Shown: positions 1-7,896 of the stretch, piece after piece
Layout: each line of letters begins with the position of its first letter
Position numbering within the stretch: the stretch's first letter is position 1
Assembly (NCBI GenBank): GCA_040217575.1
Contig: JAVJPW010000006.1
Location: 806,001 to 870,000, forward strand
Direction: 5' to 3'
Source of the DNA: Pacificispira sp040217575
Lineage (GTDB): Bacteria; Pseudomonadota; Alphaproteobacteria; UBA8366; Aestuariispiraceae
Length of the DNA: 64,000 nt
The notes under the pieces: model-generated
What the model saw: the letters and a program-made list of their open reading frames with translations, nothing else
What the model was told of the DNA's origin: nothing
The model's database searches: none
Program-made: the position numbers and the translations under genes

Positions 1-984
1 ACCGATTAGATGGCTGGCTGGTCCGACGATCTTCGGGTCCGGCGCATGCACAGCCCGACGATCTTTGCCGGTGTAGGGAAGGTGGTGCAGGAAATGCGAC
101 ATGCAGTTCAGGCGCGCGCGTTTCTTGTCGTTCGATTTGATTACGGTCCAGGGCGCATCGGCCGTGTCGGTATAGAAGAACATCGCTTCCTTCGCCTGGG
201 TATAGTCATCCCACTTCGAAACGGCGACCTGATCGATTGCAGACAGCTTCCATTGTTTCAGCGGATCTGTTTCCCGCAGCTTGAACCGCCGTACCTGTTC
301 GTCCTGAGTTACCGAAAACCAGAATTTGAACAACCGAATCCCGCTGTTCACCAGCATGCGTTCGAACTGCGGTGTCTGGCGCATGAATTCCAGATATTCC
401 ATCGGGGTACAGAATCCCATGACGCGTTCGACCCCGGCGCGGTTGTACCAGGACCGGTCGAACAGCACGATTTCACCGGCCGTCGGAAGATGTTTGATAT
501 AGCGCTGATAGTACCATTGACCGCGTTCCTCGTCGGTCGGTTTTTCAAGCGCGACCACCCGTGCACCGCGGGGGTTCAGATGTTCCATGAACCGTTTGAT
601 CGTGCCACCCTTGCCGGCGGCGTCCCGGCCTTCGAACAGGATAACAATGCGCTGACCGGTTTCCTTGGTCCATTTTTGAACCTTCAGAAGTTCCACCTGA
701 AGCGCCGCTTTTCGTTTCTCATAGACGGCCCGGCTGATCTTTCGGGCGTAGGGGTATTCACGGCTTTGGAAACTGCGGATCGCGTCTTCATGGTCGTCGA
801 TACCGGACTCTTGAAAGGCCGCCTCGCTTCGCATCGCGTCACCATCGGGCGCGTGTTCCTGTTTGGCCTTTGCGGTGTCCGGTACGGGAGGCGCAGAAAC
901 TTCGGTCTCTTCCACTTCCGCTGTGCTATCCGGTACGGCCTTCAAATCGGGCTTCAGGTTCGAACCCTGTGATTTCACGGTCAT
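1..984 (-). CDS. ppk2: Polyphosphate kinase 2 (PPK2), 3' end cut by window edge
   Basis: PPK2 enzymes transfer phosphate between polyphosphate and nucleoside diphosphates in the cytoplasm. The frame starts at ATG 984 and stays open to base 1, giving 328 codons without a stop, so the C-terminus lies outside the window. After about 75 poorly conserved, acidic N-terminal residues comes the PPK2 core: Walker A FEGRDAAGKGG at about residues 118-127 and the Walker B/lid segment IVLFDRSWYNRAGVERV at about 172-188. The last visible residues (KIVGPAS) look close to the usual C-terminus, so little is missing. The gene is alone on its strand, with the next gene upstream (acyl-CoA synthetase) ending 81 bases away. 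The family is secure; I cannot tell whether ADP or GDP is preferred. Confidence 0.93.
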   Translation of the reverse strand, partial: MTVKSQGSNLKPDLKAVPDSTAEVEETEVSAPPVPDTAKAKQEHAPDGDAMRSEAAFQESGIDDHEDAIRSFQSREYPYARKISRAVYEKRKAALQVELLKVQKWTKETGQRIVILFEGRDAAGKGGTIKRFMEHLNPRGARVVALEKPTDEERGQWYYQRYIKHLPTAGEIVLFDRSWYNRAGVERVMGFCTPMEYLEFMRQTPQFERMLVNSGIRLFKFWFSVTQDEQVRRFKLRETDPLKQWKLSAIDQVAVSKWDDYTQAKEAMFFYTDTADAPWTVIKSNDKKRARLNCMSHFLHHLPYTGKDRRAVHAPDPKIVGPASHLIG

Positions 985-1065
985 GGCACAACCCCCAAAT
1001 GTCGCAAACGCGCCGTAGTCTGACATAGACTTAAGACAACGCCATGACATAAATCAGCGTTGTAG

Positions 1066-2580
1066 TCAGGCCGCCGTGATCCTGGCTTCGTCCAGTTTTC
1101 GCAGTTCCGTCTTCAGGATTTTGCCGTAGTTGCTTTTCGGCAGCCGGTCGACGAAGACATAGTCCTTCGGGCGTTTGAATCGCGCAATCCTGTCCAGGCA
1201 CAATGCGTCCAGTTCTTCCCGTGGCGCCGTGCCCACGACATAGGCCACCACGATTTCACCCCATTCCGGATCGCGACGTCCGATGATGGAAATCTCATCC
1301 ACGGCCGGGTGTTCCAGCAACACCTCCTCCACCTCCCGTGGATAGATGTTCGATCCGCCGGAAATGATCATGTCCTTGGACCGGTCCAGCAGGCTCAGAT
1401 ACCCGTCCGCGTCCAGTTTCCCGATATCTCCGGTGTGCAACCACCCGCCACGCAGGCTTTCGGCTGTGGCATCCGGGTTCTGCCAGTAACCCGTCATGAC
1501 ACTGTCGCCACGGCAGATGATTTCCCCGGTCTCACCGACGGGGACATCGCGGTCCTGGAAATCGACGATGCGTACTTCTACGTTCGGGAAAGGTTTCCCG
1601 GCAGATGCAAGATGTGCCAGATAGTCGGGATGGCCACTGTCGGCGATTTCGTGCCGTTCCAGGCAGGAAATGGTCATCGGGCTTTCGCCCTGGCCATAGA
1701 TCTGGACCAGTTTAGGGCCAAGCCGTTCCAGTGCGAACTGCGCATCCTCCACATACATCGGTGCACCGCCATAGATCAGTGCAAGAAGGTTTTCTGTTGG
1801 CCGCGGCCCATCGTACCGTGCCAGACGGTTGACCATGGTCGGGGCCGCGAACATCGATGTGCGTGGCCATGACGAAAGAATGTCGAACACTTCGTCAGGG
1901 TCGAAACCACCTGATTCCGGCGTGATCTGGCAGCAGGCGCGCGCCAGATGCGGCAGGATATACAGCCCCGAACCGTGGCTCATGGGCGCTGCGTGCAGAA
2001 CGGCGCCCCCGGGTTCCAACCGGTCGATGCAGGCAAAGTAACCCCACGTCATGGCCAGCAGATTCCGATGGCTTAACATTGCGCCCTTCGGTCGGCCCGT
2101 TGTTCCCGACGTATAGAAAAGCCAGGCTGGGGCATCGTCGTCCGCCGGTTCCAGGGATCGCCCCTCGCTTTCCAGCAGGCGGCGGTGTTCCGGGCTTCCG
2201 AAGCAGATGACGGGCGTGTCCGAACCGGCAGCCTGTGCGGCCGTTTCAGCCAGATCGTCAGAGCAAAAGACGACCTTTGCACCGGAATGGTCAAAGATAT
2301 ACGCAACCTCGTTCGCGTGAAGCTTTGAATTAACGGGTACCGCTGCCAGCCCCGCCCACCAGATGGCAAAGAGGGTTTCCGCATAATCCGGTCCGTTTTT
2401 GGCAAGAACAGCGACCCGGTCCCCGGGTGTCAGCCCCAACCGGTCGCGCAACCCGCCGGCCAGTGCCATGACCCGCGACGCGCTGGCGGCGAAATCCCGG
2501 ACAACGGATTTTCCGACACCGATCGACGGCAACCCGGGGTGGGCCCGTGCCGCGCGTTCCAACCAGACAGCCAAATTCAT
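1066..2580 (-). CDS. AMP-dependent acyl-CoA synthetase/ligase
   Basis: This 504-residue enzyme activates a carboxylic acid to an acyl-AMP and then an acyl-CoA. The phosphate-binding motif YTSGTTGRPKGAM lies near residues 156-168. The C-terminal signature GWLHTGDIG, followed by DRSKDMIISGGSNIYPREVEE, is typical of the fatty-acid and malonyl/cyclohexanecarboxylate-like branch. ATG 2580 is preferred over an upstream in-frame ATG (2607) because GGAAAGG lies just before it and MNLAVWLERAARAHPG is a usual N-terminus for the family. It is divergent from the GNAT gene with about 130 bases between them, which must hold both promoters. The substrate cannot be read from the sequence. Confidence 0.9.
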   Translation of the reverse strand: MNLAVWLERAARAHPGLPSIGVGKSVVRDFAASASRVMALAGGLRDRLGLTPGDRVAVLAKNGPDYAETLFAIWWAGLAAVPVNSKLHANEVAYIFDHSGAKVVFCSDDLAETAAQAAGSDTPVICFGSPEHRRLLESEGRSLEPADDDAPAWLFYTSGTTGRPKGAMLSHRNLLAMTWGYFACIDRLEPGGAVLHAAPMSHGSGLYILPHLARACCQITPESGGFDPDEVFDILSSWPRTSMFAAPTMVNRLARYDGPRPTENLLALIYGGAPMYVEDAQFALERLGPKLVQIYGQGESPMTISCLERHEIADSGHPDYLAHLASAGKPFPNVEVRIVDFQDRDVPVGETGEIICRGDSVMTGYWQNPDATAESLRGGWLHTGDIGKLDADGYLSLLDRSKDMIISGGSNIYPREVEEVLLEHPAVDEISIIGRRDPEWGEIVVAYVVGTAPREELDALCLDRIARFKRPKDYVFVDRLPKSNYGKILKTELRKLDEARITAA

Positions 2581-2711
2581 GAAGATACCTTTCCAACCGC
2601 AGGTCATGGGACTGACAAGACCTTACCCGCGACCGCGTTCTTGCCAAGACCATTGGCCTTTTTGCCCGCATCGTGCCATTTACCCGGTCCGTGACGACAG
2701 GGAATTGGAAG

Positions 2712-3200
2712 ATGCGGAAGTTTACAGTCCGACGCGCGGTGCCCGACGACGCACCAACCATCGCGTCACAGATGGATGCGCTGAATCGCCATTTCGACAT
2801 GGACGAACCACCGGTCGATCCTGAAACCTTTCGCCCGTTGATGGAAGGGGCGGACCCGTTCATGACCGCCTATATCGCATCATCCGATGAAGACGTGGTG
2901 GTCGGTTACGCGTTGTGTCAGAAGTTCTTCGACACGGATACGGGCACGATGGCCACATGGCTTCTGGACCTTCATGTCAATGCCGGCGTTCGGGGCAATG
3001 GGGTCGGCCGGATGCTGATGGCGCGCGCGGCGTCGGATGCCCGCGCAAAGGGACAGCGCTGTCTTGGGCTTGCCGTCTATCGGGACAATCCGGCACGCCG
3101 GCTTTACGAGCGACTGGGTGGCGCCCTTTCGCCCGAGGCACTGGTGTACGAAATTCGCGATTCAGACCTGGAAACTCTGGCCGGAGAGGCACAAATCTGA
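2712..3200 (+). CDS. GNAT family N-acetyltransferase
   Basis: A 162-residue single-domain acetyltransferase using acetyl-CoA. The core beta-strand and acetyl-CoA-binding loop are visible as LDLHVNAGVRGNGVGRMLM (about residues 81-99), matching the family R/Q-x-x-G-x-G/A motif, followed by GLAVYRDNPARRLYERLG. ATG 2712 is chosen over an upstream in-frame start at 2673 because the conserved fold begins at MRKFTVRRAVPDD and GGAATTGGAAG lies just upstream. Only 3 bases separate its stop from the rhomboid start, so the two are probably co-transcribed. The acceptor (protein, antibiotic or small amine) is unknown. Confidence 0.85.
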   Translation: MRKFTVRRAVPDDAPTIASQMDALNRHFDMDEPPVDPETFRPLMEGADPFMTAYIASSDEDVVVGYALCQKFFDTDTGTMATWLLDLHVNAGVRGNGVGRMLMARAASDARAKGQRCLGLAVYRDNPARRLYERLGGALSPEALVYEIRDSDLETLAGEAQI

Positions 3201-3203
3201 CCC

Positions 3204-3893
3204 ATGCAGGAATCGATGTACGAACCGACACCCAACCGCCGACAGCCTGTCTTCAACGCGCCGTCCATCGTCCTATGGCTGGTTGGCGTGACGTTCGGGA
3301 TGCACCTGTTTTTGTATTTCGGACCTGGAAACTGGGTTCGTCAGGTCGAACTCTATCTGACTTTCAACCCCGCGCATGTCCAATTCTTCGATGAATATCC
3401 GGTTGAAATAGCGACGCGCTGGGTTGGCCATGCACTGGTTCATTTCGGCTGGCTGCATCTTTTTGTGAACTGTGCGTTCCTGCTTGCGTTCGGAACGCCG
3501 ATTGCCCGACAGGTTCCAGCCTACAGCTTCATCCTTCTCTATGCGCTCGGTGCGGTGGGCGGGGCGGCATTTTCGCTGTTCAGCCTTGGCGGGGAAGACG
3601 TCTATCTGGTGGGCGCGTCCGGCGCGGTTTCCGCGCTGGCGGGGGCGTTGTCGCGTATGGTTTTCCTGCGACGCGGTGCAGAGGTCATCCCCTTTCCGTT
3701 CAGTGACCGTCGGTCGGGGACAATTTTCGTGCTTTCATTCTTCGTCGTGAACCTGTTGTTCTTTGTCATGCCGGGGCCCGGCGGCGTCAGCGTTTCTGGG
3801 GAAAGCCATATTGGCGGGTTTTTGGCAGGCTTCATCCTGTCGATCATCCTGCCATGGCATCGCCGCCGGGATGAAACAAGGGAGGGGGAATGA
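3204..3893 (+). CDS. Rhomboid family intramembrane serine protease
   Basis: A polytopic membrane protein of 229 residues with the rhomboid catalytic pattern. The nucleophile is Ser139 in VGASGAV, the base is His202 in GESHIGGFLAGF, and the oxyanion/TM2 motif HLFVN (His85, Asn89) is present. About six hydrophobic segments follow a short cytoplasmic N-terminus. Rhomboids cut single-pass membrane substrates within the bilayer; the substrate here is unknown. ATG 3216 is a second possible start. The stop overlaps the next nitroreductase start (ATGA at 3890-3893), so translation is likely coupled. Confidence 0.88.
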   Translation: MQESMYEPTPNRRQPVFNAPSIVLWLVGVTFGMHLFLYFGPGNWVRQVELYLTFNPAHVQFFDEYPVEIATRWVGHALVHFGWLHLFVNCAFLLAFGTPIARQVPAYSFILLYALGAVGGAAFSLFSLGGEDVYLVGASGAVSALAGALSRMVFLRRGAEVIPFPFSDRRSGTIFVLSFFVVNLLFFVMPGPGGVSVSGESHIGGFLAGFILSIILPWHRRRDETREGE

Positions 3894-4708
3894 CGGACCT
3901 GCTTGACGAACGCTATGGCCCGGGCACGGGCAAGGACGTTCCGGCCGAAGAACGGACCACCCTGCAGGGGATGCTGGCGCGCGGTTCCTGCCGCGCCTAC
4001 AAGCCGGATCCTGTTTCGGATGACGTCCTTCGGCTTTTGTGTGCCGCGGCGCTGGCCAGTCCCACGAAAAGCGACCTTCAGCAACGTGACATCCTGATCG
4101 TTCGGGATGGCGCGCTTCGGTCTTGGTTCGATGGCCTGTTTCCCGACATGCCGTGGATTGCAGATGCACCGCACTTTCTGATTTTTCTGGGAAACAATAG
4201 GCGGCAGCGTCAGGTTCATGAACTTCGCGGACGGCCGTTTGTGAACGATCATCTGGATGCGTTCTTCAACGCGGCCGTCGATGCGGGCGTTGCGTTGAGC
4301 GCCTTTGTCACCGCAGCGGAGGCGCTGGGCCTCGGTTGTTGTCCGGTGAGTGCCGTTCGCAATTATTCGGTTCAGATGTCGGAACGCCTTGGTCTGCCGG
4401 ACCACGTCTTTCCCGTCTGCGGGCTGACGGTGGGCCGACCCGTCTATCCGCCGCGGATCAGCCCGCGGTTCCCGCTTGACGTGACGGTGCATGAAGACCG
4501 TTTCGACGAAGGCGATATAGCGGCGGAAATCGATTCCTATGACACGCGTCGGAACGGGACGCGGCCCTTTTCCAGCCAACGCCGACCGGATCTGTTCGGT
4601 GAGGCTGGCACTTATGGCTGGTCCGAGGACAAGGCCCGCCAATACGCCTTGCCGGAGCGCGCCGACTTTGGAAAGTTCATCTTGAAAAAGGGCTTCAGGC
4701 TGGAGTGA
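3890..4708 (+). CDS. Nitroreductase family protein (first of two)
   Basis: A 272-residue FMN-dependent nitroreductase-fold oxidoreductase. The N-terminal FMN-phosphate motif RGSCRAYKPDPV (about residues 31-42) and the ALASPTKSDLQQRDILIV segment are diagnostic of the fold. A central GLGCCPVSAVRN region and a C-terminal FGKFILKKGF tail complete it. It is longer than minimal NfsB-type enzymes. Its start overlaps the rhomboid stop and its end overlaps an alternative GTG of the second nitroreductase, so rhomboid and both reductases look like one transcript. The substrate (quinone, nitro compound, enone) cannot be inferred. Confidence 0.87.
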   Translation: MTDLLDERYGPGTGKDVPAEERTTLQGMLARGSCRAYKPDPVSDDVLRLLCAAALASPTKSDLQQRDILIVRDGALRSWFDGLFPDMPWIADAPHFLIFLGNNRRQRQVHELRGRPFVNDHLDAFFNAAVDAGVALSAFVTAAEALGLGCCPVSAVRNYSVQMSERLGLPDHVFPVCGLTVGRPVYPPRISPRFPLDVTVHEDRFDEGDIAAEIDSYDTRRNGTRPFSSQRRPDLFGEAGTYGWSEDKARQYALPERADFGKFILKKGFRLE

Positions 4709-4740
4709 AGAACACCAACTTGACTATGCAGGAGATCGGT

Positions 4741-5340
4741 ATGGGATTTGAGAGAGCTGACAGCAAGACGGTGTTGAGTGCGATCGCATCGCGCCGGTCG
4801 GTAAAGGCCGCCCTTCTAGCAGACCCGACGCCGGATGACGCCGCGCTGACAGACCTTATTCAGGTCGCGATGAGTGCCCCGGATCACGGCGCGATCCGTC
4901 CATGGCGCTTCAAAATCATTCGCGGTGACGCGCGGGTGCGCCTGTCGGACCTGTTCGAAAAGGCATTGGTGACACGCGACCCGGATGCCGATGCGGACGC
5001 CATCGCGAACATCCGGTCCAAACCTATGCGGTCACCGCTGATACTGGCCGTTGGCGCGGACATCATGGAAAACCACCCGAAGGTGCCGGCCGAAGAACAG
5101 TTGGTTGCGACCGCATGCGCTGTTCAGAACCTGCTTCTTGCGCTTCATGTCGCCGGGTGGGGGGCGGTCCTGCTGACCGGCTGGCCGGCATTCGACGAGA
5201 CGGTTCGCCTGGGCCTTGGTTTTCAAAAGAAGGACCGGATGGTGGGGTTTGTCTATATCGGCACGCCGACCGAAGCCCCCCGCACCATGGAACGTCCCGA
5301 CGCCGCCCAGTTCATACAGAATTGGACCGGCGCGAACTGA
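4741..5340 (+). CDS. Nitroreductase family protein (second, YdjA-like)
   Basis: A 199-residue compact nitroreductase resembling the YdjA subgroup. Evidence is ASRRSVKAALLADPTPDD near the N-terminus, MSAPDHGAIRPWRFKIIRG, then AVQNLLLALHVAGWGAVLLTGWP with the flavin-contacting region. ATG 4741 is preferred because GGAGA sits 5 bases upstream; a GTG at 4705 overlapping the previous stop would add 12 residues that do not look conserved. It differs clearly from its neighbour in length and sequence, so this is not a recent duplication. It converges on cheR, with 2 bases between the stops. Confidence 0.87.
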   Translation: MGFERADSKTVLSAIASRRSVKAALLADPTPDDAALTDLIQVAMSAPDHGAIRPWRFKIIRGDARVRLSDLFEKALVTRDPDADADAIANIRSKPMRSPLILAVGADIMENHPKVPAEEQLVATACAVQNLLLALHVAGWGAVLLTGWPAFDETVRLGLGFQKKDRMVGFVYIGTPTEAPRTMERPDAAQFIQNWTGAN

Positions 5341-5342
5341 CG

Positions 5343-6179
5343 CTACGCGGTCTTGATCGCGGGCTGTCCATCCGTGTGCTGGTACATACCACGTTGGTTG
5401 GGGACGGGTTTGAACTTGTCTGTGATACCAAGCACGGTTTCTGCCCCGCCCAGATATAGAACGCCGTCCTTTGCCAACACTTCCGATATGTTTGAAAGAA
5501 CCTGTGTCTTGGTCGGTTGATCAAAATAGATCAGCACATTGCGGCAGAAGACGAGGTCGAAGTTTCCAAGTCCGCGCGGATGTTCCAGCAGGTTGAAGGG
5601 ACGATAGTCGACCATCGATCGCAGGCTTGAATCGATGTGCCACTTGTCGCCATTCTGCTTGAAGTACTTGACCAGCATCTGGATTGGCAGACCGCGCTGT
5701 ACTTCAAACTGGGAATAGATCCCGGATTTTGCCTTGTCCAGCATCTCGTCCGAAATATCCGTCGCGACGATCTCTACCCGCCAACCGGACATCGTTGCCT
5801 GCATTTCTTTCAGGATCATGCAAAGCGAATAGGGTTCCTGCCCGCTTGAGCAGGCCGCGTTCCATATGCGGATTTTGCGGGATGCGGAGCGGGCGACCAT
5901 CAATTGCGGCAGCACCACATCGCGGAACTGATCGAATGGCCGTGTATCACGGAAAAACAGGGACTCATTGGTGGTCATCGCTTCGGTGATATCGGCGATG
6001 ACCTTCGGGTCCTTGCGGGTGCGAATCGTGTCGCACATCTGATCCAGATCGCGCATGCCATGTTTGCGCGCCACGGGCATCAGTCGCGTCTCCAGCAGGT
6101 AGGCCTTGTCCTTTGTCAGGATCAGGCCCGAACGCTGCTTGAGAAGCGTGGCAAGCATATCGAAGTCTTCAACCTTCAA
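5343..6179 (-). CDS. cheR: Chemotaxis protein methyltransferase CheR
   Basis: CheR methylates glutamates on chemoreceptors using S-adenosylmethionine. The 278-residue product has the N-terminal all-helical CheR domain (ATLLKQRSGLILTKDKAYLLETRL) and the methyltransferase domain with RIWNAACSSGQEPYSLCMIL and FDLVFCRNVLIYFD. I place the start at TTG 6179 because family members begin with M-K-x-E-D-F and this frame reads LKVEDFDMLATL. The TTG overlaps the cheB stop (TTGA), which suggests coupling; ATG 6158 is the alternative. It is the last gene of the chpT-cheA-cheY-cheB-cheR run and acts with CheB to reset receptor methylation. Confidence 0.93.
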   Translation of the reverse strand: MKVEDFDMLATLLKQRSGLILTKDKAYLLETRLMPVARKHGMRDLDQMCDTIRTRKDPKVIADITEAMTTNESLFFRDTRPFDQFRDVVLPQLMVARSASRKIRIWNAACSSGQEPYSLCMILKEMQATMSGWRVEIVATDISDEMLDKAKSGIYSQFEVQRGLPIQMLVKYFKQNGDKWHIDSSLRSMVDYRPFNLLEHPRGLGNFDLVFCRNVLIYFDQPTKTQVLSNISEVLAKDGVLYLGGAETVLGITDKFKPVPNQRGMYQHTDGQPAIKTA

Positions 6180-7348
6180 GATTTGCCCCCATTTACAGCG
6201 AAGTTCCTGATTATACTGCCAATTTCGCCCAGCGGAAGAACCGCACCGCAGATGCCGGCACGGGCGACTGCGCCGGGCATCCCCCAAACCACGCTGGTCG
6301 CCTCGTCCTGTGCCAGGATCTGCGCACCGGCGTCGGCACAGACAGTCGCGCCTTTTGCTCCGTCCGATCCCATGCCTGTCAGTATCGTGACAAGCAGTTT
6401 CCCACCATAGACAGACGAGAGTGAGCGCAACATCGGATCCACGGCCGGACGACAAAAGTTTTCTGGTGGTGAATCGGAAAGCGTAATGACCGGTCTGGCT
6501 CCTTGGCGTTTCACCAGCATGTGCCGGTCACCTGGCGCCAGATAGATCTTGTTGCCTTCGACCGAAAGGCCGTCCGTTGCCTCAATACAGGTTCGGCGGG
6601 ACGTGCGGCTAATATGTTCGGCCAGAATCGACGTGAAGGTTGCCGGCATATGCTGGGTAATGAAAATCGGCTGCGGTATGTCCGCGATGTCGGTGATCAC
6701 CCGCATCAATGCCTGCGGTCCGCCGGTCGAACTGCCTATGGCTATGGCGTCGGGTGTGAACGGGTGCAGCGCGCGCAGTGCAATTGACGGTGCGGCGGCA
6801 GCGCTCCTGGCGGCATTGGAAGACCCCCGAGGTGCGGGCATGGACTTGGCGGCGCGAAACTGCGGTGTCGGGGCTGTCCTTCGGGCGCGCCGTCGTGCGG
6901 CCTTCCCCAGCGTTCGGACTTTGCTCTGAAGTTCTTGCTTGAAGGCGTCCGCACCGTGCAGTTCGCCAGACGACGACGGCTTCGTGACATAGTCCGCGGC
7001 ACCGAGAGATAGTGCCTTCAATGAGATTTCGGCGTTTCGCTTTGTAAGGGTCGACGCCATGATGACCTGAATGTCGGGATATTGTTCGACAATCAGCGGA
7101 AGGGCGGTGATTCCGTCCATCTTTGGCATTTCAATGTCCAGCACCACGACGTCGACTTCGTTTCGTTTGAGGCGTGCCAGCGCGCTTTCGCCATCCGCCG
7201 CCGACGCGACAACGGAAATATCGCCAGCCTCTTCCAAAATACGGCTCAACATGCCGCGAATCACCAGTGCGTCGTCAACGACAAGAACCCTGATCGCGTC
7301 GTCCTGTGCGACATTGTCCGGAGTAGCCGGAGCACTGGCACTGTTCAT
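6176..7348 (-). CDS. cheB: Chemotaxis response regulator protein-glutamate methylesterase CheB
   Basis: CheB removes methyl groups from, and deamidates, chemoreceptors when phosphorylated by CheA. The 390-residue protein has an N-terminal receiver domain (phospho-acceptor Asp71 in VVLDIEMPKMDG), a long Ala/Arg-rich linker (about 143-198) and a C-terminal esterase domain. The esterase nucleophile is the Ser207 region in IAIGSSTGGPQ, with His233 in TQHMP and the Asp motif LTGMGSDGAKG. Its end overlaps the TTG start of cheR. It lies directly after cheY with 2 bases between, so cheY-cheB-cheR are translated as a block. Confidence 0.96.
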   Translation of the reverse strand: MNSASAPATPDNVAQDDAIRVLVVDDALVIRGMLSRILEEAGDISVVASAADGESALARLKRNEVDVVVLDIEMPKMDGITALPLIVEQYPDIQVIMASTLTKRNAEISLKALSLGAADYVTKPSSSGELHGADAFKQELQSKVRTLGKAARRRARRTAPTPQFRAAKSMPAPRGSSNAARSAAAAPSIALRALHPFTPDAIAIGSSTGGPQALMRVITDIADIPQPIFITQHMPATFTSILAEHISRTSRRTCIEATDGLSVEGNKIYLAPGDRHMLVKRQGARPVITLSDSPPENFCRPAVDPMLRSLSSVYGGKLLVTILTGMGSDGAKGATVCADAGAQILAQDEATSVVWGMPGAVARAGICGAVLPLGEIGSIIRNFAVNGGKS

Positions 7349-7350
7349 TG

Positions 7351-7716
7351 TTAAAGAAGCCCGACTTGCGAGAATTTCGACTGCACGATTTCGCTGTCGA
7401 ACGGCTTCATGATGTATTCGTCGGCGCCTTGCGATATTGCTTCCTGAATATGGTTCAGGTCGTTTTCCGTCGTACAGAAAACAACCTTCGGCTCTGATCC
7501 ATTCGGCAGGGCCCGAAGCGCTTTCAGAAACTCAAGGCCGTCCATGACAGGCATGTTCCAGTCTAGGAGGATCCCATCTGGCATGGATTGCTTGCAAAGG
7601 TCCAGCGCAACCTGGCCGTCCTCCGCCTCTTCGACCGTAAAGGAAAGTTCTTCCAGGATCTTTCTCGCAACCATTCGAATGACACGCGAGTCGTCAACCA
7701 CAATGCACGTTTTCAT
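7351..7716 (-). CDS. cheY: Chemotaxis response regulator CheY
   Basis: A 121-residue stand-alone receiver domain with acidic pair Asp8/Asp9, phospho-acceptor Asp52 (ILLDWNMPVMDG), the switch Thr in CTTEND and Lys104 (YIMKPF). This is the full CheY set. It should carry phosphate from CheA to the flagellar motor switch or act as a phosphate sink. It follows cheA after a 180-base gap, which is long for this compact cluster and may hold its own promoter. I found no cheW in that gap. Confidence 0.94.
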   Translation of the reverse strand: MKTCIVVDDSRVIRMVARKILEELSFTVEEAEDGQVALDLCKQSMPDGILLDWNMPVMDGLEFLKALRALPNGSEPKVVFCTTENDLNHIQEAISQGADEYIMKPFDSEIVQSKFSQVGLL

Positions 7717-7896
7717 TCACCCACCCCAATCTAGGTTTCGGCGTGTACAAAAAACTTGTGAGGGCGCGCGGAAAACGGCGTCTGCCGGTTCAACTCCGAG
7801 GTGGACCGCGTCCCCCGATCAGACTAGACGGCTACCGTATCAGCCGCAACATTGCTTTCCTTTTCCAATTCAGGACGAACGCCATATCCGGGCCCA

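Noticed and set aside
7717..7896. A possible cheW in the cheA-cheY gap
   Set aside because: The gap is 180 bases, too short for CheW, and no CheW-like residues appear in any frame.
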